This document shows, in pieces, positions 1-12,000 of a stretch of DNA of 64,000 bases (its first letter is position 1; every line of letters starts with the position of its first letter). The stretch lies in assembly GCF_905220365.1 (NCBI RefSeq), contig NC_061131.1:3038001-3102000 (forward strand), in the 5' to 3' direction. The position numbers and the translations under genes are program-made. The notes under the pieces are model-generated. The model worked only from the letters and a program-made list of their open reading frames with translations, was not told where the DNA came from and ran no database searches. The DNA comes from Vanessa cardui (Eukaryota > Arthropoda > Insecta > Lepidoptera > Nymphalidae).

Positions 1-108
1 GATCATCTTGACCCAGCAGGAAATGATATAGTAGAAACGGGGAAGGAACAACGAAGTCTTATCCTTCCTAAGCCCGACAGTTATGACCAAAAAAAAATGG
101 ATTGTTAC

Positions 109-237
109 CTTGAGACCGTCAATAGTTAAGGTTGGAGCCTTGGTTTTTCTATCTAATATGGCTTCGAGGAGGAAGACAGCAAGAATGGCCGCTGCCATGC
201 AATACAAGCGATTGAGGTTTAAGATCACCATGGTCTT
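109..237 (-). CDS. Putative exon, unidentified membrane-type protein
   Basis: A 43-codon open stretch is flanked by a good acceptor (pyrimidine run ending ctcttcag) and a plausible donor (AAG|gtaaca). The peptide contains a hydrophobic run (MAAAILAVFLLEAIL) that would suit a membrane segment or signal anchor, followed by a charged stretch. The frame also stays open past the donor to the window edge, so the donor is not certain. I do not recognise the family. The surrounding 1-450 is visibly richer in G+C than the flank and has coding-like stretches in other frames too, including a plus-strand frame open from base 1 to 129, so this could equally be a decayed gene or transposon. Low confidence. 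Confidence 0.22.
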
Positions 238-450
238 CTGAAGAGAGATTTTCTGAGCCAATAAGCACAGCACGGGATTGGCAGTGGATGCGTTATATCA
301 ACGCGATCCCATATCCATTCCGTGTCGAAGAAGCGATTGTTATGGTTTATTGAGTTCGAATACCGCATAACTTGTTACAACATAATCAAGCTCCTTCAAT
401 TCAATCCTCCGAGGGGCTCGGTTACCTTTCTGAAGATTTTTCTGCGTGAA

Positions 451-2145
451 AAAAAAAACAGTTTAAAGCTTACAGTCTTTTAGCCGTCTAGTCTCCTTCC
501 AAATGTAAAATATCGCCGAGAAAAAGATCTGATTTGAATACATACTCCATAGATTGAGACAAGGATCAACATACCATATAGGTTCGTTGATCTGCCTCAA
601 GTCTAAGGTTATTGAATATATTAATAAGTTTCCTGATATCAACGACTATTATAGTGTCGTTTAAAGTGCGTGTTCAGAATTTATTTACGTTCATTACTTT
701 CAAAGATGAAACGTGCAGTGTCGTCAAAATCAAAATGAACTTCACATATTCAAGTAGTAAAATATGGCTAGCACGAAAATCGGAGAACGAATATAGAAAA
801 CGTAAAAAAATTGTGATTGATGTGATTCGGACTCGCGTACTAGTTATGTTTTCATTCCTTTTGCGACTGTATCTGAAATGCGAAATAGACGGTCAAATAT
901 TTGGATCGCCTAAAACTGCAGATTATTGATTTATCAATAACCTTAAGACAGCTCCAGAGAACGGCAAACCTTAGCATTTAGCAATTCCAATGTGTAATTC
1001 AGTTCTAAGCATTTCTGAGAAAAAAGATCTTGACGGACAGACAGACATATAGACATGGAAGACATGGAAGAGTTATTTTTTTCCTTTAGATTTAGATTTT
1101 TTCCTAAAAGCCGAATCGATGACTTAACAATTTTTGTTGAATGTTAAAATGGTTTTAAATAAAAGCATAGGTAAAATTTGTATGTTTATGTTTTAAACCT
1201 ATTGTATTTTTTAGTAAATATAAATATATTATTAATGTTGTGTGTTTTAGTAAATATAAAAGTACGACTCAGCACAACATGAATAATCTGACTGAAAACT
1301 AAGTGCAACTTATAGCACATCTCATATATCCCGGCAGTTACAAAATTGATAACGCTGCAAGCCTGAAACAAACTACTAGACTATTCAGTGCTACAACTTT
1401 TACATAGCGTAAAGTGCTGCGAAAATTAGAATTGTTTATAGAGTTTTGTAGCGTACATAAGCTGTTTGCGGAAAATTTCAACAACAAAAACTGAAAACTA
1501 ATAATAGAGAATGTTTACTTGACGTGAAATTATCTGTGAAAGTACGTTTTACTGCTAGTTCGCTTGGATAGTTAGATTATCTTTACAGATGCAAATTTGT
1601 GGCAACGTCGTCATGGCAAATTAAATTTTTATCACTTTGTATTTAGCTGCTAAAGTATAGAAGACGTATAAACAACAATAATTTCTGAGCCTTTAAGTCT
1701 TCCTGCTTTTTCATAACGATATAAATTTAAATAAGCAGTTGAACAAAAAATATATACAAAAAGATAAAGTTATATATTATAAAAATATAAAGATAATAAA
1801 GATAAAGATGTAAACAGCCTGTTAGCATCTTAATTGAGTTGCGGAGCCTAATGCAGTTTTAATATATAAAGTCAGTTGCACTTTTCAGGGTGTAATGACG
1901 AAATGAAGAATATAGAAATAAACTAGAACGTCGGCAATGGAGGAGAAATAAAGCACTATATATATGAACAATTTTAACTAGTTGTGTCCGCAGCTTTTTC
2001 CTAGTAATTAATGAGTATATCTATATGTATATATTTAAAATTATAATCATAGGCGTAGAATGGTGGCAAAAATGCTAGACATTGAGTCGCAATTCTGATC
2101 ATGTGGCCGTAAATACTATTTTTATGTCACGGCTTGTCAAAGAGT
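451..2145. other. AT-rich intergenic stretch, nothing recognised
   Basis: No splice-bounded coding signal, RNA gene or known repeat was recognised. The short ORF at 612-929 has no recognisable domain and looks accidental. Confidence 0.5.
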
Positions 2146-2350
2146 AGGTTCTCACTGCTGGTCAAAAGTCTCCTTTTCCTTTTGAGTAAAGGTTTAGAGC
2201 TTATTTCACCATATTGCTCTAGTGTGGGATGGTGGATAAACGCGGCGTATTCTCATGCTCCACATGAAGGTTTTCTCATTGTTTTCCCTTACCGCACGAG
2301 CACAAGATGAATTATAAACACAAATTAAGCACATCCGAGGGTGCTTACAA
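2146..2350 (-). repeat. Divergent, truncated tRNA-derived SINE
   Basis: This is an old copy of the SINE seen at 9176-9456. It shares the body words actgctgg, gatggtgga, cacatgaagg, ttttc and gatgaattataaa, with many substitutions. The tRNA-derived head is missing at the high-coordinate end. Confidence 0.6.
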
Positions 2351-2780
2351 TTAATACGAACTTATTATCAATCGTACATTTACTGCTATAATTCCTTGCT
2401 TAATTATTGTAAATAATAAATACAAAATAAATAAAAATCTTAACAAAAAGAAAAATCGACTTCATACAAAACACTATTTCAAAACAAATTAATATGCACT
2501 AAAAAGTAATAAATAATAATTATTCAAAGATTTATTAGAGTTCACCTAATAAAATGAAATGAAGAACATTAGACGACTTAAAAATCGATTTACGATTATA
2601 TGTATAATGTAGTTACAATTATTGTCATTATTGGAGTCGGTGTCAGCATTTTGAAGTCGGTTGAAAATACAATGTCAATGAGGTCAAAACTACTTCCGTT
2701 TCCGGTTTACTTAAACGACCTTACCTTTTGCAAAAATGAAAATATCAATGACACGTACAATAAAGGTAATTATTAGATAA

Positions 2781-2819
2781 TAATTAATTTAATACGTTAA
2801 TAACGTATTAAATTAATTA
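2781..2819. repeat. Perfect AT-rich palindrome
   Basis: Two 19-bp arms (left arm taattaatttaatacgtta) are separated by one base and match perfectly. It could be a replication-slippage or cruciform-prone site, or the ends of a collapsed inverted repeat. Confidence 0.85.
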
Positions 2820-3104
2820 TTAATTTAAATGCTATAGCTAATTATAAACTACAGTATTGCATTAAGAGCATTGTGGTAAATAGCCGGTAGCTTCATCATC
2901 ATTACAAAGAATAAAACAAAGTCGCTTAGCGCTGTCTGTAGTCTGTACTTATTTATGCTTATATGATGCGGTTTTTTAATGTTTCGAGCGGAAGGTTTTT
3001 GTATATAATACTTGGACCATATAATCAAACACTGATAATTTTAGAAGTGTCTAATGTAATCTCGTAAATAAACAAATTCTGTAGTATATTTAGTATCATT
3101 ATTG

Positions 3105-3136
3105 CAACCGTGCGAAGCCGGGGCGGGTAGCTAATT
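3105..3136 (+). repeat. Short transposon-remnant tag
   Basis: The words gtgcgaagccggggcgggta followed by gctaatt are a very common terminal fragment in lepidopteran genomes, usually the end of degraded LINE or Helitron copies. Only this tag is recognisable here. Confidence 0.45.
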
Positions 3137-5508
3137 GATTATAATTAATTATTTATATACATTAAAATATAAGCATATAATGGTAAATCTTTAACTATTT
3201 TTTGAATTAAAACTACCTACAAAATAAATGAAATATACGGTAGGATAAGGCAGCACAATATTAACGGGTACATATAAATATTACAAAAATATCTGAAGTT
3301 GTCGCCCCATACTCAAACAAAGAATTTCAGGTGACCTCATATTTTTTCTTTTGTTTGTAAAAATGTTTACAATGTTTTTCTGCACAAAAAGTTTCATCTA
3401 TTTAAACTATTTAAATGAAAACAAAGCAAGCGAAAAGTATAGGCAGAACACGAACATTCTTTAATTTAGTAACAACAAAAAAGTGCCACTCTGACCTTCT
3501 CTATCTTCTTTGTGTGACTGACTTTCTCATCTAAATAAATTGAAGGAGTAACATATAAAAAATGTGGCCGTCTAAAAACTTCCTGCAGATGTATAACATG
3601 AAATTGATGTTTATTAAAAGAACAATTTCTGTTTCCTATTATTGTGAAAAGATATACTTATGACTATATAGTATATGTAAATTATTTATTACTATGAAAT
3701 TCAAAACACATATGTTACCAGTAATACATATGTACAAATGTTTATTTAAATAAGTGTTCCACTATTGTAGAAGCTCCACAGTACTTGTTTTTAATGTTAA
3801 AATATTGGTAAATAATAAAAGCTTTTGATTATATTTAAAAATCATTGGAAATAGAGATACTAGGAAATCATAAAAAAAACTTACAAAATTAAAATCCATC
3901 TCGAATGCCATGATGCACCAACTCAAACTGCCAGTAAAAATAAAAAACAAATAAGTAAATATAATCAAATAAAAAAAAAGAATAAATAATATTTGTATTA
4001 AATGTTGATAAAAGTATGTTCTTGGGTGGATTATAAGTTGTGTGAAAAGATTACGAAACCATACTAGCATTTTTGACTATCAGTTTTAAAAGCAAAGGAA
4101 TAAGAAAAAAGTTAGATATATTTTTCAGAACACTAAATCATTCTTTAAAAAGTCTACTTAAAACATTTATAAATTTAGAAAACCAAAATATAATTAACTT
4201 TATATAGAACATTTTACTTTATAAATTATAAATTCTAAGCAAAGAAATAATTCATAAAAGGCATTTTTTTATAAAGCTATTCAGAGAAAATATAAAGATT
4301 TGATCATTTCAAATGTTTATAAAGAAAAATATTTACTAAGATTTTTCTCTCATAAAATTTGCTTGACTTTTTTTCCAGATAATAAAAACAAAAACAATGT
4401 GCAACAAGGTGAAAACAAATAATTTGTATAAACACTTACTCAGATTCCTAATGGTTTGTTTGGCACCTGGAAAGGTAAATAAACATGTATTTAAAATTAC
4501 ATGTCACATCGTAAAAACACTTAAATTCAATAAATATATTTTTAAATTAAATTTGAGTATTTACTTTACAAACAGATTTACCACTAGAAAATTGTCATAA
4601 CTCTAAGAGGAATTATTATAAAGATATCTATATAGTCCACTTTCTTCACAATTTGTTTTTAATTTCACAAATAATATTTGATGCACAATACCAGAGCAAA
4701 ATATCAAAAGGTCATCGAACCGAAAGATTTGAGGTAAATCGATCAACTCACCGGTATGAGTGATACCTGCGCAGAATCGTAAAACACACAAAAATCAATC
4801 ACTTTATCAAAATAATATTCGAATCAAGAGTTACTCACTTATTACCCTCGCTATGTTTGTAATATATTTTTTTAATTATAAGTCCGAAAAATCTTGAACT
4901 TGAATATTGACATTGACATTTGACACGGGGGAGTGGACAGGGTCACAACATGAAAACATAAGACGAGCAAATTGTGACATAAAAATATAAGCATAGTTAG
5001 TACCTATATTTAGTAATCAATATGTACCTATTTAATGTATGTTTGCCATATGGTCAAGTGCAAGTAAAAGCTTTGTTTGCTGTATAGTGTATGTATTTGT
5101 ACAAGTAACTTCGATTCTATTCTACTGAAAGAGCGGCATTTGCTATGATAAACAATACCTATGTAGGTAAGGCTCGGTATTACTTGCAATGTCAATATCT
5201 ATGGTCACAAGTAGGTTACATATGTAGGAGATTCTTTATCCATACAATGGGCACAAATAAAAAAAAAGTAAAAAACAAAAGCGCGCGAAACTGAATAAGC
5301 CGTCGCCCGCCATATTTGTTTAAGAAGTGTAAGGTCGATATTGGCGCGACTTGTTATTTTTAAAAAGTATAAGATGTGTTTATGTTTATATAATTTTCGA
5401 TTTGTAAGCTTCACTGAGTAAGTACATTGTTGACTTCATTATGTTTGATTTGATGATTTATTTACGTTAAGATAAATGCGAAGTAAAAAATATTTTTGTT
5501 TTGTCAGT

Positions 5509-6050
5509 AGACAACAACAACAACAACAGCCTGTATATTTCCACTGCTGGGCTAAAGGCCTCCTCTCCCTTTGAGGAGAAGGTTCGGAACATATTCCACC
5601 ACGCTGTTCCAATGCGGGTTGGTGGAATACACATGTGGCCAATGATATTCTAATAAATATTAGATAGCTTGATAAAAACAATAAGTAAAAGCGATAACTA
5701 GATGTTTTAATTACGCAAAACGTATTACTACATAATTATGATGTATTATAACGTATTACTGGCATAATTATGATGGAAACGACTAAGGCAAACGTCCCAA
5801 TTAGGACGTTTTCTAGTCTTCACTTTTTGCGCGTTAATGACATATCTGTTTACTAGAACATCATTGCATGTGGCAGAATTTCTATGAAATTTGTCACATG
5901 CAAGTTTCCTCACAATGTTTTCCTTCACCGCTGAACACGAGATGAATTATAAAGACATATTAAGCACATGAATCAGCGGTGGTTGCCTGGGTTTGAACCC
6001 GCAATCATCGGTTAAGATGCACGCGTTCTAACCACTGGGCCATCTCGACT
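5509..6050 (-). mobile_element. tRNA-derived SINE, copy A, split by a MITE
   Basis: Read on the minus strand, the element starts with a tRNA-like head: box A-like gatggcccagtggttaga near 6028-6047 and box B-like ggttcaaaccc near 5990. It runs through the conserved body and ends in a (TTG)n tail at 5509-5530. The body is interrupted at 5640-5866 by a separate element. Other copies (9176, 13262, 56505) show the uninterrupted sequence. Confidence 0.88.
5640..5866. mobile_element. Non-autonomous hAT-like MITE inserted in a SINE
   Basis: A 227-bp insert has terminal inverted repeats CAATGATATTCTAATAA (left) and CAATGATGTTCTAGTAA (right, reversed). It is flanked by an 8-bp direct duplication catgtggc at 5632-5639 and 5867-5874. 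The 8-bp duplication and CA...TG ends fit the hAT superfamily. The empty site is seen in sister SINE copies, which read cacatgtggcagaa without the insert. There is no coding capacity, so any transposase would come from elsewhere. Confidence 0.85.
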
Positions 6051-8822
6051 CTCTCATAGTAGTAGTTAGTAGACTGTTTTAGGTATTTTAAATTCTTTTT
6101 ATAATCTATTTCTAATATACTTTATACTTAAGTAATATATGATATGATTCAATAGCTTTCCTACCAACAAAATCAACCAACATAATTTCTCTTTCGAAAT
6201 GCTTTAGCTGGTAGTTTGTTTTCCACCACTCGTAAGAGAAGTTGTCATAGCTCGTAGAAGGTGGAGCAGGTCCGGAAAGGAGTGGGGTTGATCCCGCGTC
6301 GTCTCGACGGAGGTGCATCACAAAGGAGGTCAAATATCCCACACAACATATTTTGTCTGAGTTGACTGCTTTAGAGCCTCAAACATCAAAGAAGATGATT
6401 GTAGATTTTCTTAATAATAATCAAATAATTTGAAAAACATTTTAAGTATTTTCAAAAATATTTATACAGAATAACAAAATACATTTATGCACACGTTTAT
6501 ATTTATTTTACTGACAATCGTGATGTTTTTACATAAATAATTATTTATTTATTTTAGCTTATTTACAATACGACGAGAATTGAAACTATGTACTTACATA
6601 CGAATAACATTAAATCCTGTTTATTTTTCTGGTGGATATATGTATGTATATACATATATGTACACGAGCTTATGACGCATTTGCCCATTTTATTTTTTAC
6701 TAATTAGTAATTGATATGTACCTATATAGTAAATGAAGAGAATCTTGCCTTATTATGAGTGTTACGTATTTAAACGTAAATTTCTTACACGTAATCTTCT
6801 TAAATTTTCATGACTTTTATTTTAATTGAAATTTATATTATAATTTATTGCCTGTCGAATCTGCCTGAAGCTAATTTTAGTAGCAATTACTACTCAGGAG
6901 TGGAAAGATTCCAATAGTGTTTTTGTTGCCAATTCTACTCAAGATGATCTAGATTCCTAATTGGTACTTATTTTATATTAAAATATCACTATAAATACAT
7001 AAAAATCTGAGCCTGTAAACTGTTGAAGAGCTTAAATGTACCTAATAGAGTACATTTTGACTATCAAACTAATGAATGAAATATAATTTCAGGGATATAA
7101 ATAACAGTCATTTTTGTGAGAAACATTTTATTTGCAGTTGTAAAAACTGTACAAATCTTAACAAACTTATAAATTATCATCTATTATGGACCTTCCATGG
7201 CACTGCTGACGACAAAAGCCAAATAAAACGTCGCGCTTAGACTACATAGAATTTATATTCTCAATTCCTATATTAACATCAGTCATTTGATTTTTTTTTC
7301 GAAGATTGAAGATAGTCTAAGGAAAATATGATCTTATGGCTTTTGACTTCATTATTGCTTTTTAAAGAACTTTCACTCATCGCTACAACTGTTACACTGC
7401 GTACCTTTAAAAAGTATACAATCATAATAAGAAATGGGAGAATTCGATTACACTTTGTGATCAGTAAAAATAATCAAACTTTTTATCTTATTTCTAATGT
7501 GGTATACGTGAAGATGATTATTTATATACACCCGAAAGCACCATTTTTGACACATGTTATTTATATTTTGAGTATAATATTTCTGTTTGTTTGTTGAAAC
7601 ATTGTTCTATTATATCATTCTTCTTATATTCTCAGATAGATATTGATGTTTTTATTGTCAACTTCTTTGAATATTCTACATTATTATTATGAAAAATAAA
7701 AATAATTTAAATAATTGAAAAACATCTATCTTTCGTTAATATTAAGAATCCACAGCTAATAAATATTAGTAATCAGTTCACTAATAGGGTTAAAACAATA
7801 AGTAAAATTAATAAAGTCTACTTAAAAAAGCAAGTTTACAGATAAAATATATATTTGATTACTTGCTATGAATAAAATAATTGATTTAACAATAAAGGGT
7901 CAACAACTAAAACATTTTATTTACACTAAAACTAAAAGATTGGTAATGACATAAAAAGAAAAAGCATAGACTCGAAAAAAATACAAAATAATACGATTCT
8001 ATGGCTGTATTTGTTCGGAAGATAAAGTTAGTTATCTATGTGTCATATACAGATTATATATAAAAGTCTATAGATTATGATTAAGGGAAATATTGCATAG
8101 ATTAAAAAAATAAATAAACAGTCAAACAAGTTCAAATGCAACCCGACATTGATATCAAGTAAATAAAATGCAATTATCAGAATTATAATAAAAAACAAAT
8201 TAGCATAAATTATAAGAAAACAAAATATTAATCTCCTTTCATAGTATTTTTTGTTTTAAATTTCAATATAGAATAATTAATTTTATTAAATACGATTCTT
8301 GTATTATGAATAAATATTTTATTTCGAAGTTTAACTTTCGGAAGAATTAGGTATATATCAGAGAATATGATATTTGTTTTAAATATATAAATTAGATAAA
8401 TTTAAGGTCACTTTCCATTAGTTTTATCTATTTTAACAATTACAAATGAGCAATTTTAGACATTTTTATATTACAATAATTTCATAAAATTCATCAAAAA
8501 TATACAGTACATAAAAATTACTAAGGTCAAAGATATGTGGTTTAGTAATGGTTTTATAAAACGAAAGCACATCCCAAATACAAAGCTTCGATATAATACT
8601 CAATAGCAACACCAAGTGTTTATACTTTGGTAGCACATATTAATGTTGCCATACGTTAAATTGAATTAAGTGAAAGGGTAAAAGATTCGTTGTAATACAA
8701 CACGGATAATAAATAATATATATCTAATAACGCTCAACAACTATACTAATAATTAAACAATACGCAAAGTGTCGTGAACGTTGTAAAACATTGAAAAGAG
8801 TAATATTGAACGGAGGTTAAAA
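6051..8822. other. AT-rich flank downstream of Amph
   Basis: No gene was recognised. ORFs at 6112-6342 and 7328-7597 lack recognisable domains. A G+C-richer patch at about 6235-6335 is unexplained. Confidence 0.5.
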
Positions 8823-8828
8823 TTTATT
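8823..8828 (-). terminator. Possible Amph polyadenylation signal
   Basis: AATAAA on the minus strand lies about 130 bases past the Amph stop. The flank is AT-rich and similar hexamers occur further on, so the true site is uncertain. Confidence 0.3.
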
Positions 8829-8957
8829 ATTTTTTGGATTATTCAGAACACTTTGCGCGTTACGCCCTTTACGATCGAGTTAAAGGGATTGCTCGTGTCT
8901 ATACAGGTGAGCGTCCGCGCTATAGAACTAGCATAGCGACGTATTTGTAGGAGCCGC

Positions 8958-9038
8958 TCAGATGGGTCGCGTAAAGTTTGCTGGGAACATGCCCTTTTCA
9001 TTGGTCGTTTCCTTTATGCCCATTAGCCAGCCCTCCTC
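8958..9038 (-). CDS. Amph: Amph coding exon 10 (SH3, end, and stop)
   Basis: 81 nt including TGA (8958-8960), residues 434-459. It encodes EEGWLMGIKETTNEKGMFPA followed by NFTRPI. The SH3 ligand-binding Trp and the FPANF motif are present, so the domain looks functional. Confidence 0.95.
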   Translation of the reverse strand, partial: EEGWLMGIKETTNEKGMFPANFTRPI

Positions 9039-12000
9039 CTGGTGAATCAATACAACAATATTACTTATAACACAGATAAAAACAATCAAAACCTTAAAAA
9101 TTAGAGTATAATCCATACATAGAATTGACATTTTCTTAGTAATAGTCAGTATGTGACCATTACTGCTCATATACAACAACAACAGCCTGTAAATTCCCAC
9201 TGCTGGGCTAAAGGCCTCCTCTCCCTTTGAGGAGAAGGTTTGGGACATATTCCACCACGCTGTTCTAATGCGGGTTGGTGGAATACACATGTGGCAGAAT
9301 TTTTATGGAATTTGTTGAGGTTTCCTCACGATGTTTTCCTTCACCACTGAGCACAAGATGAATTATAAAGACAAATTAAGCACATGAATCAGCGGTGGGT
9401 TTGAACCCGCAATCATCGGTTAAAATGCACGCGTTCTAACCACCGGGCCATCTCGACTCATATACATCGTCACAATAAAAGCCAACCGTGCCTCGTGGTC
9501 GAGTGTACTGTACCTGTTCGTCAGGGTCGTCGTACTCCACGACGCGGATGACGTCACCGACCTCGAAGGACAGCTCGTCGCTGTCCTCGCGCGTGTAGCG
9601 GTACGTGGCGCGCACGCGGTACAGCGTCCCCGCCGGAAGACCCGACAGCGTGGCTCCTGCGGGCACATATCAACACTGTCAGATATTTCACTTAGAGAAT
9701 TACGTAAGTAGAAATAACAGTCAGTAAAAGCTAAAACGCTTTCTTACACCTAAAGAAGTGGAGAAGAATGGAGAATCATTGGGAAATATTATTAACAATG
9801 ATTTCCTTCAATCTCAAGCACAAGATAGTATATATAGTATCAGTATAGATTTTGAACAATTTCATAGAGCTAATAACATTACGTTAGACGATCGTAGGTT
9901 CGAATCGACCTATTGAGTATATAAAAATACTTAATTAAGTATTGTCATATAATTGATATTATTGCTATGTAAAAATTTATTTAGTGATAATTTTTATAAT
10001 TTATGTCACTAATCGTTTATTTATTGTCAATTCTAAAAATTGGTGTTCTTCTTTTTAAACTTTAATGTATAAGTAATAATGACAACATACGACTTTTTCT
10101 GTAATATTATGGAAAATTTTCTTTCGCAAGAGATCTACTACTAAGAGATCTTCGTCTGTGTTTTATAACTCATATTCGTATTAAAAATAGATTAATTAAA
10201 CAAATTCATCTGTATATTATAGAATGTGTTCGAAATTTGCCATATATTATCCATACCTTTTGAATATTAAAGTTTTACCTTTCTTTCATACAGCAAATAG
10301 TAAAAATAGAAATCCTACGGTAATCCTCCTTTTCAGGACAGAATTCACTTCATAATAAGTATACGTGGTTTATACGTCATTATGAGTGTAGGAACATAAA
10401 TATATCTCTATCGACATTATTGTTATTTATAACTAAAATTGTGTTAGTGCACAACAATATAAAAACATTTAAACGAAGCAGTGAAAAATTCAAGCCATTC
10501 CACAGATAAATATTTACAAGATATGATTCTGCCGCCTGCAAACAAATATATAAGAATTACATACATATAATACATATATACAAATGAAGGTGAATATGCA
10601 GTACATAAGTTTTTAATTTAATCAAATTTTGCGCAACTGAATTAAATTAACTTTATAACAAAACGAGACAAAGAGTCGCCTAAATTACAAAGCTTAATTT
10701 TTTTTATTCAATTAAGATGTTAAAGATGAGAAATACACTTTGTATTACAAGAAAAATGTTTATACACAAATATGTGTTGCAAGTTAAAAATATTCATGTT
10801 TTTTTAAATGTTTCTTTTTTGTATCATTCCTCACTGATAACAGGTCAACTTTGATTATATAGAATGGTTCTAATTCGATATTTAAAATTTTGAAAAACGA
10901 GTGAGATAGTTCTGTTTTATTTTCAGTTCAGCTGTTAAAGCAACACATATTTCTATAACTGAAGCGATTGTACATTACATAAATACTTTGTACCCCATAC
11001 CTGATATTGCGAAAATTACTCACCCACTGGTATATCGTAAACGTCTTCGTTCTTCGCCGTTTGATTATCTTTTTCCGTATCTTTCTTATCGACTTCCTTT
11101 TCTTTTTCTTTTTCCTTTTCTTTGTTTTTATCTTTCTCTTGATCTTGTTCTTGCTCTTTATCTTTCTCATCATCTACTTGTCTCTTTTCCTCGACGTTAT
11201 TGTTCATTTTCTCTGGCATTTCCGGGGACCCTGAGAGAAGTCGAGCTATTGGTTGCCTACACACTACGTCACACAAACTACCGATTACATTTTGTGATTT
11301 TACTGTATTAGATGGATAATCTCGTGGATTGTAAATAGAAAGGCTTGAATGGGGAGCGGCATGAGTCGTGATCACAGCCTTAACCTGCGCATTAGTTCAT
11401 CTGTGGATTGAAGGAGTCGGGAGCGCCGATGCACGCGATTGGTCAGTCGATGCTTGTCGTTCATTGGACTCTCACTTGTCATTCGGCTACTGTCATTTAG
11501 CTGATAGTCCACATGTGACAACTTGCCTCTAAACTGCTTATCTGCACTCACGACTCGTGCTAACTATTATATAAGGATCTTAACTAAGGAAAAATTGTTG
11601 AATTTTCTTGTTTAAGGTACTAATACAATCCAAAACTGAAAAAAGGTCATTTCAATATACCTTTATATGGCACAATTATTTGGGGGATGTTGGAATTAGT
11701 TGTTGGGAAAATTGATATATGACATCTTTGGAAATTAGATCAAGTACATTTCTAGCAATTACACAAATAACATTAGCGTTAATAGCCAAATTATGACTCT
11801 AAACATTACTTCAATACATGTCTACGATCTACGCGTACAAAACAAACAAAATTGACGACCTCCATGGTCGAGTGGTGTGTACACCGGTTTTCATGGGTAC
11901 GCCACTCTGAGGTCCCGGGTTCGATTCCTGGCCGAGTCGATGTAGATTACCCTTAGTTTTCTATGTTGTCTTGGGTCTGGGTGTTTGTGGTACCGTCGTT

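Larger units (their letters stand above)
2351..5508. other. AT-rich intergenic stretch
   Basis: No gene was recognised. It contains a long perfect palindrome (2781-2819) and a short transposon-remnant tag (3105-3136). The ORFs at 3762-4070, 4397-4600 and 5205-5414 are AT-rich, lack recognisable domains and are judged accidental. Confidence 0.5.

Noticed and set aside
5439..5681. ORFs with the peptide text around AATCVFHQPALEQRGGICS, repeated near 5.6, 9.2, 13.3 and 56.6 kb
   Set aside because: These are translations of the SINE body; each lies within a SINE copy.
10988..11311. Plus-strand ORFs rich in Phe/Leu over Amph exon 8
   Set aside because: Antisense of the Lys/Glu-rich exon; the composition is explained by the opposite strand.
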